A DNA stretch of 64,000 nucleotides from positions 62,001 through 126,000 of the forward strand of contig JAFREE010000002.1 in the NCBI GenBank assembly GCA_019400425.1, read 5' to 3'. Shown here piece by piece: positions 22,046 to 33,236 of this stretch (positions are counted from its first letter, which is position 1; each line of letters begins with the position of its first letter). The notes below the pieces were generated by a model. It saw nothing but the letters and a program-made list of their open reading frames with translations, was not told where the DNA came from and did no database searches. The DNA comes from Hymenochaete sp. R1. Its lineage: Eukaryota; Basidiomycota; Agaricomycetes; Hymenochaetales; Hymenochaetaceae. The position numbers and the translations under genes are program-made.

Positions 22046-22434
22046 GGGGTTGAGTGGAGGATGGATGGATGGACGGGGTTGGGGAATGGGTTTGGAGTTG
22101 ATGGGTGGATTTCTTTCCTTTTTTTTCTCCTTTTCTTTTTCTCTTCATCTTCATGATCTATCTGTTATATATGGCTTTACTAGTTCACTGTTAATATTCG
22201 TTGACGCTACCGCAGCCTGAGCGCGTGCGAAGAAGACATGCAAGACACATTTACAGTGTTGTGTTTCCCTTACTCACACACTCCAAATCATGCAGACATG
22301 AGCGACACCCATTCAATCCGAAACGAAACGAAACCCTTGATTCCAAAAACAAAAAACACATAAACCCATGATATCAATTCCCTTCACAGTCACGGTCACA
22401 GACACCATAACGTAACCAACCCCCCGAGCAGCGT
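22046..22434. other. intergenic, convergent gene ends
   Basis: Between the stops of Kei1 (+) and the TMEM14 gene (-). Contains a GGATGGATGGAC-type repeat near 22,060 and a T-rich stretch at 22,110-22,150. No gene supported. Confidence 0.5.
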
Positions 22435-23098
22435 TCAAGCGCGCAAGTAATAAAGCGACCTGCCGTAGTACGCGCCCGCGAGCGCCGACGTCGCGGTGAG
22501 AACGGCGGGGACGGGGCCCTTTGCTGCGCGTGGGGCGGAGGAGAGGAGGAGGAGGGCGGAGGCGCCTGCCCACACCAACACCAGCACATCGACAATTCAC
22601 ATAGAAATGAAAAGGAGGGGATTGGTTTAGACTGAGGGTTTTGTAGGAAAGGATGGGAGACGTGGCTTACCGAGGGCGGATTGGATGCCTGTTGGGGAGC
22701 CTTTTTGGATGGAGTTGGCGGAATAGAGGTAGAGGAGGCCGACTCTGGTGGACGGGGAAGGGGAATATAACGATGAAAAGGTGAGCAAATGGATGGGAGA
22801 TGGGAGGGGGGTTGGCTCACCCGACGCCTGCGACGATGGATGGGACGGAACGTGTCCTTTGAAAAGCAAAATATAAAATAAGAAGAGATGCATGAGTTGG
22901 AGAGTACTGGGATACCTTGCGAAGCCTATGATGCCTCCGACGATGCAGAGGCTGCCCATGACCTAGTTCAGTTCGTACAAGTCAGGACATGCAATTAATA
23001 TTTAATACGTATAAATGAGACTGACGAAAGCTGGAGTTGAAGACTATTATCACTATTATTTATTGATTTACACAAAGAAATAAAAATGGGCTCACCAT
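22435..23098 (-). CDS. TMEM14-family small membrane protein
   Basis: Small protein of about 100 residues with several hydrophobic helices; TMEM14C of animals is a mitochondrial inner-membrane protein needed for haem synthesis. Spliced blocks: SVMGSLCIVGGIIGFARTRSV, PSIVAGVGVGLLYLYSANSI, a Gly/Ser linker, ASALLLLSSAPRAAKG and PAVLTATSALAGAYYGRSLY, ending YYLRA. This order of GG-rich helix, S-x-PS-x-VAG and a final GxYYG is that of TMEM14. The start is the weak point: the first exon seems to be only the ATG at 23098-23096, followed at once by GTGAGC, and exon 2 would be as short as nine bases. Splice phases at the later junctions all fit. Confidence 0.78.
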
Positions 23099-23298
23099 TG
23101 TGGACGACTGCTAGTGAGGGTGGTGGTGAGTACTAGTGAGTGAGTCGAGTGGTGAGAGTCGATTCCTCTTTGACCATTGACCATTATACACGCATACAAT
23201 TCCCTTCGTCCTCAACACTCACACTCAACTTCCACACAAAAAAGACACTGCAGATTATCGTTATTAACCCCATCTTCTCGTCCTCTTCTTCCCGTCTC

Positions 23299-24952
23299 AT
23301 GACAGGCTACTTCTCAAACCATTCCCAATCTCGCTTTCTCGCAAATTCAGCTTCGACGACAACAACAGCAACCAGCACCTCCACCCCCTCAGCAAACTCA
23401 TCTGCACACCCCGGTCCACCGGGACCCACTTCTACTCAATCCACCTTCAATCCCGCCACGAAAGGAACAGGAACAGGAGCAGGGACCGCACCCGTTTCTT
23501 TGAACACCGCAATGACTTCCTCGGGAGGCACGAAGACGACAATGGCGTCAACGATGGCCCGTCCGCGCGCGCCCTCCTCCCGCCATTTCTCCACTTCCCT
23601 CTCTACGAGCTCATCGGGCGACGAGAAGCCTTTGGGGAATATCAGGGAGAAGCACGGCGCGGGTGGGGGTGTAGGGATGGGTGGGGTAGGGGTTGGGAGT
23701 GTTAATGGGAGTGGGTTGGGGACTGGGTTGTTGGGTTTCCCGGCGCAGGTGCATCCGTTGCGACATACGTGCGTGTTTTTTTTGCTCTACAAGTCAATAT
23801 GCGGGTGGTCCATGCTGATCACGGATTCTTGCATCGATGCATGCATATTTTATTTTATTATTTTATTTTGGTTTTTTGGGTTATCTATTGCCTTTCATCT
23901 TTTGTCATTTGGTGGCAAAGACAGGTGGGTGTTTTGGTTCAGACAGCAACGCTCGCCGGGGAATAAAATTGTCAACTACGAAGAAGGCATCAAGCGCATA
24001 TCCTCCTTCGCTTCCGTACGTCCTCCTCCCAATCCACATCCCAATCCCAGTCCCATTCACTAACTCTAACATTCCATCCCCTCACCTCGACCCCCCCCCC
24101 CCCCCGCCCCACCCTCATCAAGATCGAATCCTTCTGGTCCCTCTGGTCCCACCTCAACCCGCCCTCCTCCGTCCAACCGACGACAGACTACCTCCTCTTC
24201 CACTCCAACGTCCGCCGACCGATCTGGGAGGACCCCGCCAACATCGCGGGCGGGAAGTGGATCGTGCGGCTCAAGAAGGGCGTGGCGGAGAGGCTTTGGG
24301 AGGTGTTGGTTATGGCGGTTATTGGGGATCAGTTTGATGAGTGTGCGGCGGCGGCGGCAACGGCGGCGGATGGGACGAGTTGGCGGAGTGGTGGGGGTGG
24401 GAATGGGGTTGGAGAGAATATGAATGGCGGGGGTGTAGGTACGGGGGGAGAGAATGGGAACGGGAACGGGAACGGGGCGGGGTTGTCTGGCGCAGGCGCA
24501 AACTCGACGACGAGCAACGACCCGGAGATCTGCGGTTGTACGCTCAGCATCCGACAGCACGAAGATATCTTGAGCGTGTGGAACAAGCATGGGGTGGACT
24601 CGAGGGTGAACCAGCGGATCAAGTACGTTCAAGTTTTTTTTTTCAAACCGACTCTGTTCTGTTTGTGAGCGATTCTGACGGGATGCGTGTTTACTCTTTC
24701 CTTCTTTCTTTTCGTTCTTTCTGCAGAGAAACGATCAAGAAGGTGCTCGACCTCCCGCCTAACACGATCCTCGAGTATAAAACCAACAATGGTACGTTCT
24801 ATTTTGTCTCTTATTGTCCGCTCGTCTTTCCATCCGAAATACATCAACAACAACGCCGCTGACCTTTCTACCATTTCGAATTCCTCGCAGATTCCATGCA
24901 AGACAAGTCAAGCTTCCGCCAACCGACTCTCGAACGTGGCCCAACTTCATAA
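23299..24952 (+). CDS. eIF4E2/4EHP-type mRNA cap-binding protein
   Basis: Class II eIF4E homologue, which binds the m7G cap and in animals acts mainly as a translational repressor. A disordered Ser/Thr/Gly-rich N-terminal extension of about 150 residues precedes the core. Core blocks after splicing: HPLRHTWVFWFRQQRSPG, YEEGIKRISSFASIESFWSL, WSHLNPPSSVQPTTDYLLF, VRRPIWEDPANIAGGKWIVR, LWEVLVMAVIGDQF, then after a long Gly/Asn-rich insert EICGCTLSIRQHEDILSVWN and LDLPPNTILEYKTNNDSMQD. The PPNTILEYKTHxDS-like end is the 4EHP signature. The Gly/Asn-rich insert (about 60 residues) splits the fold at a surface loop and is unusual. Introns include a C15-type homopolymer near 24,090-24,104. Start ATG at 23299 is the nearest in frame. 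Confidence 0.88.
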
Positions 24953-25404
24953 CCTTCCCCCCTCCCATCTCTAACGCTGATGCGACTTGCTTGTCCTGGT
25001 TCCTGCTCATGATGTAAATACGCCCATGCATCTCTTATCATCATTGTTGTTGCCTTAATCTCGTGTCGGCGGATGCATGAAAGGCAAACGCATTTCGCGT
25101 CGCGTTCCGTTTCGAATCACAAAAAAATGTATATATCGATTTGTCGCTGTATGGGTGGTATGAGATGATACATCTATGAGTACATTTGTGTTCCGCGTGA
25201 GTGTATCGCTGTGTATGCTATGGGATTGAAATACGTGTGTGTATCGTGAATGTGAATGTGAATGTGAGTGCGTTCCGGATATGATGGGTGTATAGTTGGG
25301 TGAGTTAAGATTCCATGCAAGAAAAAGATAGCTCTTCTGTATGTTAGCTGAACGTACAGTTAAGCCCCAAGACGGTGGAGGTACGTACGAAATGAATGAA
25401 TGAA
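24953..25404. other. intergenic with a short TGTGAA repeat
   Basis: Convergent 3' ends of the eIF4E2 gene and SGF73. A TGTGAA-type hexamer is repeated about four times at 25,246-25,270. Nothing else supported. Confidence 0.5.
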
Positions 25405-26632
25405 TCAAGCAGGCATCCTCATCGGTGCGTTCACGTTGTTCGCGATCCCCGTCCTCGGGATGAGCGCACCCGCAAGCAAGTCCCTACAATCCCTCAACCG
25501 TTCCCTCCTGGCCACGAACCACGTCCCAGCATCGTACGGCACCGCCAACGGCCTCGCGATCACGCTCTTCGCCTGTGCGGCCCGCACCACTTTCACCATC
25601 GCGTCTAGCTCCGCCTCGGAGTCTACGTCGTCCATGTTCTCGTCTTCTGCGTCGCCGGGAAGGGTGCCGGTTGCTGAGGCGTGGGCCGCTGCGGCTGCTG
25701 CAGCTGCAGCTGCTTTCTTTCCTTTCTTCGTCCCGGCCCCACCAGCGCCTAGTCCTCCGCCAGCACCACCCCCACCGCCCCCACCTCCAACACCTCCCGC
25801 CCCGCCGCCCGCCCCACCTGCAGCAGCTTTCGCAGCAGCAGCCGCAACGGCCGCCTCCCCCGCCAACCTCTTCTTCTCCGCCTTCTCGCGCTCCTTCTTC
25901 TCCTTCTTCTCCTGCTTCGACTGGCGCTTCGGTTTCTGCGGCTCGACGTAATTCGGGTCGCGTTCGCGGAAGAAGTCGTTGAGGAGGTCGTCGTAGTCCT
26001 TCGAACGGCCGTCGACGGCGCGTTTGGCGCCCATGGAGTGGGACTTGCAGGTGAGGGCGCGCGAGCAGGGGAGGTGCTTGTCGTTGATCACGCCGCATTG
26101 GCGGTCGAGATCGACGGGGCCTTTTGAGCGCCCTTTGGTGATCTTGGTGGCGGGTTTCTTCTTCTTGACGCCGCTTTCTTCTTCGAGGGCGTCGTCGTCG
26201 TCGGCCTTGCGTTTCTTGCCTGTGTGCGTGGATGAGAAGGGTCGTTTTTTTGGGTTAAATAATGTGAGATACGCACTTTCGAGTTTGCTGCCTTTCTTTC
26301 CGCCGATTCTTATACTACGACAGCGGTCTTTTGGGGTGAAGCGTTATATGAGACTTGGGAGTTCATTACTGGCCAGCTAACCACGTACCAGCATGCTCCA
26401 GGATCGAGCTCTTCTGGACAGGTTTACCGCAATCATTGCACCTTACGATAGGGTGCTCAGGCTTGAGTGGCTCCGATCCCCATAGTTTCATATGCTTCGC
26501 ATCTAGCCATAACGTCGGAGGCGAATGGGGAGGTTCGGATGGGGACGAAACGGAAGGAGAGGTGGGGAGGTTGTCCCAGGAGAAAGGAGCGCGAGCGGCT
26601 GCCTCGACGTCGATTTTGAGTTTGAGTCCCAT
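25405..26632 (-). CDS. SGF73: Sgf73/ataxin-7-like SAGA deubiquitinase-module subunit
   Basis: Anchors the histone H2B deubiquitinase module to the SAGA coactivator. The N-terminal part starts [20 protein letters not shown] and has a zinc-binding block [20 protein letters not shown]. The SCA7 domain reads [20 protein letters not shown] followed by [20 protein letters not shown] and SKDYDDLL, with the expected Cys and His ligands; this box is diagnostic. It is preceded by a basic KKRKADDDD stretch, a likely nuclear signal. After it come a Lys/Glu-rich helix ([20 protein letters not shown]) and long Ala and Gly runs, low in complexity. The C-terminus has [20 protein letters not shown]. Two or three introns near 26.09-26.40 kb; one internal exon is very short, so its edges are approximate. 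Confidence 0.88.
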
Positions 26633-27131
26633 TTCGAGCGCTGGTGGGAGATGCTAGTCGCTAGTTGCTAGACTAGCCTGAATGAATTCGTCGAAGTCGA
26701 AGCTCAGTCGGATGGAACGAGATGGAGGTAAGAGAATGCGAGTTGAATGCGATGCGATGCGATGATGTGAAGCATGGCTCTCTTTGCGGTGTTAAGGTGA
26801 TCGACACATATCTTCCCACGCTCGGCTACACGTCGAATCCATCTGATGAGTGCTCGTCCCCGACTTTATCTCCCTCCACCAGCTCGTTCTCCAAGACACA
26901 TCCTAGATCCTCTCCCCCCTTCCCTGCGCTGAGCGCGGCTTACTCTCTTTTCTACCTGGCGAACGGAATTATCTTTATATTTCATTCTTACATCCAAGAG
27001 ACGGCAGTTGTCACAAACCCCGGTCAATGGACAACCTTGGTCGGATCAGAGGCTCTCACCATGGCGAACGACGAACCATTTGGCATATACTTCAGTCCAG
27101 CAGCCAGTCGCTAACCCGCATCTTGTCACGT
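26633..27131. other. divergent promoter region, SGF73 / SLY41
   Basis: About 500 bp between two start codons on opposite strands. A GCGAT pentamer is repeated near 26,745-26,765. No TATA box could be assigned with confidence. Confidence 0.45.
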
Positions 27132-28803
27132 ATGAGCATCTCAGACAAGTCCGGCAGCGTTAAATCTATAAGCACAGCGCCCTCTTCAAAATGGTGGTCC
27201 GGATTTCGCCCATTTGAGGCTCCACGCCGGCGCCCGCTCAGCTCGCCGAACACACCTCCGTCAATGCTCAGGTTCTGCGTCCTCTGTGCGCTCTGGTACT
27301 CCGCCTCTGCTCTCTCCTCCAATACGGGAAAGGCTATCCTAAACCAGTTCAGGTACCCCGTCACCTTAACGTTCGTCCAGTTTGCCTTCGTGGCGGCATA
27401 CTGCCTGCTCTTCACGAGCCCTCTCGTCCGATTCTCGCACCTCAGGAAACCGACAAGGGCTGTTGTGGATAGTACGTTGCCTATGGGAATATTTCAGGTT
27501 GGAGGGCATATGTTTTCGAGCATGGCTATCTCCCGTATCCCCGTGAGCACGGTGCACACCATCAAGGTATGATTTTGTTTCATAGTTCGGTCTCCGGAGT
27601 TCTCTGAGCAGGTTCCTTTCCCCCCTGAAGGCTCTCTCGCCCCTATTCACAGTCATCGCATACGCTTTCCTCTTTGGCGTCAAGTATTCCCCAAAGACAT
27701 ACATCTCGCTGTTGCCTTTGACAGTCGGTGTGATGTTGGCTTGCTCATTTGACATGTCGGCATCAAATGCGCTTGGACTCATCTGTGCATTTGCCTCCGC
27801 CATCGTTTTCGTTTCGTCGAACATATTCTTCAAAAAGGTGATGCCGTCGCCTTCAGGTTCCTCTCGTGAGACGTCGCACAAACTCGACAAGCTCAATTTG
27901 TTGTTTTACTCATCCAGCATGGCATTCCTGCTGATGATTCCGATGTGGCTGTATTACGATCTTCCCGTCTTCCTTTCTACCTCAGAGGCGAGTTCGCATC
28001 CATCCCACGCGGTACCTAACACCCATAACATTATCATCAACTTCGTCGTCAACGGAACGGTGCATTTCGGGCAGAACATCATCGCTTTCGTCATCCTCTC
28101 CTCAACATCCCCCGTTACTTACTCCATCGCTTCGCTCTTTAAGCGCGTCGCCGTCATCTGCATCGCGATTGTCTGGTTCAACCAGATTGTGCACCCTATA
28201 CAGGGCTTTGGCATCGGCTTGACGTTCGTTGGTCTCTGGATGTACAATAACGCAAAGTCAGACGTAGAGAAGGGAGAAAAGAAGGTGCGGAGGGTCGAGG
28301 CTGCGCGCGAGCTGATGCTACCCAGTACTCGCGCGGAGCATGCCATGATGCATTCGGACAACTCTCCTGCGCTTTCGGAGAACGAAGAAGAGCTCTACTC
28401 GGTATCATCTGGTGTGAATCGGGCGCCTCAGATCGCCACTGTTTCTCATGGCCACGTCCACAACGGACCGATCTCGCCAGTTGCGTCAAGTCAGCATTCG
28501 CATTCGCATTCGCATCCGCCTCCGAATCATCATCACCATCCGAACTTGCATGTAAAGATTACGCCGCCGGCGTTCCACCAGCACCAGCACCAACACCAAA
28601 AGAAAGCAGTCGAATCGCCCGTAGACTCGTACCCTTCGCCTCCGCTCTCGCACGACTCGCCTCCGCCGACTGCCACAGGCGCGTTCGAAGCATCGTCAAC
28701 CGCGAATTCGAACTCCAGAAGACGCGCAACCGGGGAATCGTATTTTGATAAGTCGGGTGCGAATGCAGGATTCGGAAACCCCGTCCCTGTTCCTGTCAAA
28801 TGA
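27132..28803 (+). CDS. SLY41: Sly41-like triose-phosphate/nucleotide-sugar family transporter
   Basis: Ten-helix transporter of the TPT/DMT superfamily. Yeast Sly41 suppresses loss of Ypt1 and acts in the ER/early secretory membrane. After a short Ser-rich N-terminus come CVLCALWYSASALSSNTGKA, TLTFVQFAFVAAYCLLF, the block TLPMGIFQVGGHMFSSMAIS, RIPVSTVHTIKALSPLFTVI, GVMLACSFDMSASNALG, AIVFVSSNIFFKKVM, VVNGTVHFGQNIIAFVILSS and SPVTYSIASLFKRVAVICIA. The PMGIFQ-GH and IPVS-VH-KALSP pair is specific to the Sly41 group. The tail of about 150 residues is hydrophilic with His-rich runs. One intron only (about 27,568-27,630). Start at 27132 chosen because upstream in-frame sequence does not look coding. 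Confidence 0.86.
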
Positions 28804-29190
28804 AGCGGTGAGACAAGCTTGGGTAGAGCAAGTGCAAGTGGTGTAGATCTTTTGATGGCACTCGTTCCGACGACTCGGACGAGAGCTGGTTGGTAATGGT
28901 CGGACAGACATTTTTGTTCATTTTTTTTTGCTAGATACAGTGTAGGATCATGTTAATCTCGTCTAGATTATTGATTATGTTGCCTTGTGTGATTTTGCTT
29001 CGCTCGGTGTTCACCATTACGAATGTTGCTGGCATTTGCTTCATTAGGGTTGGCCAGGTTGGCCCAGCTCTTGGTCCCAAAGGCCCGAAAAGCACGTGAT
29101 CGTAGTTTCGGCGAATTCATTAACGCGTTTCCCAGAATCCCTTCGTCATTGACCATCACTTTCATTTGGTCTCGGTGGCAAACGCTCGCC
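28804..29190. other. intergenic, tandem genes
   Basis: 3' UTR of SLY41 and 5' region of the next plus-strand gene. An ATG at 29,023 is in frame with the next gene, but the sequence after it is unlike that gene in composition. No further element seen. Confidence 0.4.
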
Positions 29191-31072
29191 ATGGCTTCGC
29201 GCCCTCCGCCGGTGGTAGTTTACTCTACCAAGCGAAGGCAGCGCTCTGTGTCAAACCCGCAAGGCCGCCCTCCACCTTCTTCTTCGCCACTCACCGCGCT
29301 TTCCGGAGAGGAAGCAGACTTGACTATGGCAGAAATGACGCGTAGGATGAAAAAGAGGTCAAGAAGTAGCTTGAAGCGCGACTTCAACGAACTGGAAGCT
29401 CTCAAAGCTGCAAGTGTTGGTACTTCGCCAGCTGGTCCACCTCTGGCAGATGAACGCCCAAAGAAAAAGATTCGAACCTTATCGCGTATTCCGTTGCAAG
29501 ATATTGGAAGCAAAGAAAACAATGCTCAAGAGCCAGCGTGCGATGATGGAAGTGTTGATATGGACTTGACCAGCGTCGCTCATGAGCCAGAAGTGAAGAC
29601 ACCTGCTGCTCGGGAGAACGTGAGTGTGAACGCTCCGCCCCAGGGCCAGCCTCGCAACTTCAAAGATAAGCACGAACGCAAGGATACCACCTCGTGCTCT
29701 AACACTGGTGAAGATGACGAAGAATCAGACTTCCTTTCGCCTCTTCCTCACTCGAAGCTCGCGAGACGCGTCACCGCGCACCGGTCTTCGTCGAGTCTCA
29801 GAGAATCTGGCAACAGACGCGGTGGTGTATCGCCCAAGTCGCTTTTATCGCCATACCACAGTCGACCGGGCTCGCCTGGCGGGATCATGGGTAGCCGCGC
29901 CTCGATGAAGGAAAACCGCGAAAAGACGATTAATCGGACTCGGTCTGTGGGTACGGACCTGCGCAGACGCGCCGCCATGCGCAGCTTGTCTCGGGCTGAG
30001 TCGCCTGCATCTAATGCGTCCTCTCCTGGTGTGAGGCACAAGTCATCTCAAGTGTCTCGTCGTGGTAGCACTGCGGAGAGCCAAGGCTGGTCTGTTCCGG
30101 CACATGTGAAGCACTCGATTTCGCAGAAGACCCCGCGCAGGCCGTCTGAGACGACCGTCCCGTTCGTTAGAGAGGGCTCGTTCTTTGAATCTATTCCTGA
30201 TGCATGCTCGACGCCTCTTGCTCAGAGGATGAGTTCCAACGTACAACCTACAACACCTGTCAGAGATGTGGAAGCAACTCCGAGAATTCCTTCTAACCCC
30301 AACAAATTCACTTACGCTCAAGACGTCACAATGCTGGACGAACCGACTCCCCGCGCTCCGCTGAACACTGCTCCTCTTTTTCGGGGCGACAAGAATGAGG
30401 TTTTCTCTCGCATTCAAGACGATATCTTATCTCCTGCATTAGATCTTTCCGATTTGATCTCCCCAAACAGCTTTTCGAGCAACTCCGTGTCCGGCAGCGC
30501 ACTTTCTCAGTCTGATTCTGTTACTCTAGCTCCGCCTTCGTCACCAGCCCACGGTGGTCCTTCTGTCGTTCGTGAACGTGACGAGATAAACTTTTTGAGC
30601 CTATTCTCGGGTCTCGGTATACAAGGTGCGTGTATGCGCGTGATTCCGTTGAGAACTGACAAATAACAACGTTTCAGAGAGTGGCAGAGGCCTTGAAGGC
30701 ATTGCTCGTAACCGGAAGCACAACAAAATCGTGTCTTCCATGAAAAAAGCAACACACCCCTCTCGGGAAAAGAGGATCCTCAAAGCTCAAGCCAGCATCT
30801 CGTCACTTTCACGCCGTCCAAGCCGCGGAGTCTTGTCCAATGTCTCGCCGAACAGCAGCAACGCCGACGAGCGCGAACTTGCACCGGCATCATCCGTCTC
30901 ACGAGCTGAGTCGGGACGCGGTGGAAAACGACGGAAACGCGCAGAGTCTCCTCAGCTCAGCGCGGAACCGGGCGGACCGTCTCTCAAGATGCGTATCATG
31001 AATTCACCAATTACACCTGCGTCTGATTCAAGCGACGAGCTACTTTTGAAGCCTGGCTTCTTTTTGGATTGA
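29191..31072 (+). CDS. disordered nuclear-type protein with a KEN box, unknown function
   Basis: I do not recognise a family. Start MASRPPPVVVYSTKRRQRS at 29191 lies in a good context (GCCATGG). One intron near 30,626-30,677 joins LFSGLGIQ to ESGRGLEGIARNRK. The protein of about 600 residues is highly Ser/Pro/Arg-rich, with many SP and TP sites and basic clusters (KKKIR, GGKRRKR), so it is probably a disordered nuclear protein and a kinase substrate. The segment LSRIPLQDIGSKENNAQEP contains a KEN box in a setting like those of cell-cycle proteins degraded by the anaphase-promoting complex. C-terminus: SSDELLLKPGFFLD, short and acidic then hydrophobic. Cell-cycle role is inference only. Confidence 0.75.
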
Positions 31073-31545
31073 GCCCTTCTGGTCTCTCATTTCCAAGTCA
31101 CCGAACAAACTGCATGACCACAATTCTTTTCTCGGACTCTGTTTCTCATTGCTTTGTCTTTCTTTCGGCATTCATCTCTCTTTTAGATGAAACTCTGATA
31201 CTCGTCTTCCCTCTGGCAATTTCGGCCTTTCTATCTTGACCTTTCTAACCGGGTTAAGGCCGAATTCAGGCCTAAAAAACACAAGAAAATCTCAACATTT
31301 ATCCAAGTCGGTATACGGGGCCAAGCTATTGCTATCGCACTGTTCTCTTCTTTCAAGCCCCTATGTTGTAACTGATACCGTCACTTTGAAGTTCTTGGGA
31401 CTCATTTCCTCTTTCAACTGTATCGTAACGTCAAACATTGCTGATTCTGTATGTTCGATTAAAATGAGATGTTATCCCTGACGCAACGGCTATGTGCATG
31501 TCTACATTCCACTGTGAAACAAATATCCGATCGACAGGGTTACCG
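31073..31545. other. intergenic, convergent gene ends
   Basis: 3' ends of the KEN-box gene (+) and the first orphan-cluster gene (-). T-rich; no gene supported. Confidence 0.45.
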
Positions 31546-32592
31546 TTAACGATTAAGGTTCGCTCTCTCCTCCTTCTCGAGGTCCCTCGCATGTTCAAAA
31601 TGACCCTCCATTTCAGTCTGTGCAGATTCAAAATCCTCGATTCCGGGGTACTTCGTCACGAAGAGTTGCTTGAGATGCGGATCTGCAACGAGTTTACCTC
31701 GGAGAATACGATCCTTCTGAGCAGGCTGAGCAGCATCGAGATCAGACGCGCCTTTCGTCGCGAGGTCTCTTATCTCTGATTCGAGAGCAACACGCTGGTC
31801 TGTCGACAATTCCAACGTTTCCTTCCACAGGCTCTTTGCGCGACCCATCGCTTCCTGTTCTGAACCAAACGTTCGATGCAGCTTATGTACTGTGACGAAC
31901 CTGGTAAGGGCGAGCTCTGACATCTTCTCCGTGGTCTGCTCTTCTTCATTCCTGAACCTTTTGCATTCCAGCACTAGGACCTTAACTTTAGTCGACCTCC
32001 CACCTTTGCTGCGAGAAACGTTCTGGCTGACCGACCCGTTCTCCTCCGCTTCCTGCTGGGTCTGGACTCGGTAAATATGAATCATGGCGCAGCGGTATAG
32101 TCGGTGATATCGCGCTAATCTGCGCTCCACGTTCAGCTTGATCAATTCCGTGCCCATGGGGTCGGCATAGACTGACTGGACTTCTGTTGGAGGCTCGGGA
32201 AAGAGTGTAGGGGACGAGCCGGCGAAGAGTGTGGCGAAATCAGAGTCTCCCACTTGCACGAGAGGATCAGGTGCGGGAACGGAGCCAGGGTCAGGCGCAT
32301 CGCTGGGACCTTGACTGCGTAAGTACTCCTTCGCACGCCTCTCGTATATATCGCCTTTCTTATTCCACTCTCTTATGGTATTATTCATGTTATAGGATTT
32401 GGAGATATCCGAACTTGAGCTTAGAAGCAAGCCCCAGATGAAGCTATCAAGTTCATCATCTGCCCGAGCCAATTCTGCTTCATTGCCAGCGGTAGTAGGC
32501 TGGTTTCTTCGATTATGCCCTCTGGTGGATGATTGTAACTGATCATCTGCCTTGCGCTTTCGGCGGCTAGAACCTTCAGGTTTGGGTGGCAT
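31546..32592 (-). CDS. orphan cluster family, member A1
   Basis: First of six paralogues of a family I cannot name. Single exon, 348 residues from the ATG at 32592; the open frame runs 48 nt further upstream but without an ATG. Layout: basic N-terminus with RRKRKADD (probable nuclear signal), a helical region with the shared W-x6-Y motif (REWNKKGDIYE, about residue 75), a variable Pro-rich linker, then the core ERRLARYHRLYRCAMIHIYR, VKVLVLECKRFRNEEEQTTE, MSELALTRFVTVHKL, LWKETLELSTDQR and the C-terminal LKQLFVTKYPGIEDFE. Mostly helical and highly charged, with no membrane segment or signal peptide. The most diverged of the three minus-strand copies. Confidence 0.78.
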   Translation of the reverse strand: MPPKPEGSSRRKRKADDQLQSSTRGHNRRNQPTTAGNEAELARADDELDSFIWGLLLSSSSDISKSYNMNNTIREWNKKGDIYERRAKEYLRSQGPSDAPDPGSVPAPDPLVQVGDSDFATLFAGSSPTLFPEPPTEVQSVYADPMGTELIKLNVERRLARYHRLYRCAMIHIYRVQTQQEAEENGSVSQNVSRSKGGRSTKVKVLVLECKRFRNEEEQTTEKMSELALTRFVTVHKLHRTFGSEQEAMGRAKSLWKETLELSTDQRVALESEIRDLATKGASDLDAAQPAQKDRILRGKLVADPHLKQLFVTKYPGIEDFESAQTEMEGHFEHARDLEKEERANLNR

Positions 32593-33236
32593 TTTGAACG
32601 TCGAGCTGATACTGGTGAGAGAGGCGGCACTGTGCTGCACAGGCAGACTCAGGAAAGTCTGCGTGCAAGGAGCATAGTAAAGCTAGTGAGCTCGACTAAC
32701 CGCTTCTCACTCTCCCGACTTTGCGAAGTCCTTTGCACGAGCTTTAAATAGATTGTGAAACAAGTTCAATCGAGCGAGCGAGTCTTTAGTATTTGCTGCT
32801 ATTTCGAGCTCGGACAAGTGAGCGTATCGATGTTTCCTCTTGACGTCTGACTCATTTTGAAACGATTGACTCGTCTACAGGTACGTATGCGGTTCATGGC
32901 ATATATGCGTACCTATAATGCTTTGACTTTTTTGGCCATGCTATTCATATGGGTGATACTTCCACTCCGACCCATCCTTCAGCATAAATTGCTAAGCCCC
33001 TCTACCTTTGTGAGTCCATGCCATATATAAATAATGTGTATTAATGAATTTTCCGTTACAGTATAATCGGTCAATATTATTCAATAACCATTCGGGAAAT
33101 TGAGCGTGCTTCAGCTTTGCTATAAAAAAATGAAGGCCCTGGAGAGTTTCATGCCACGGGGTTGATAAACAAGCCAACAAAACAAATACGCTTTATTTAC
33201 AAGCCTTGGCCATCGTAAGTCTAGTGTCTGTGCCTT
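32593..33236. other. intergenic within the orphan cluster
   Basis: 644 bp between A1 and A2. AT-rich; no open frame, repeat or promoter element I can support. Confidence 0.4.

Noticed and set aside
23140..23298. Upstream ATG for the eIF4E2 gene at 23,140
   Set aside because: The in-frame sequence before 23299 does not look coding and overlaps the promoter of the divergent TMEM14 gene.
32593..32640. Upstream extension of orphan member A1
   Set aside because: The frame is open but starts with GTG; the first ATG is at 32592 and fits the family's start region.
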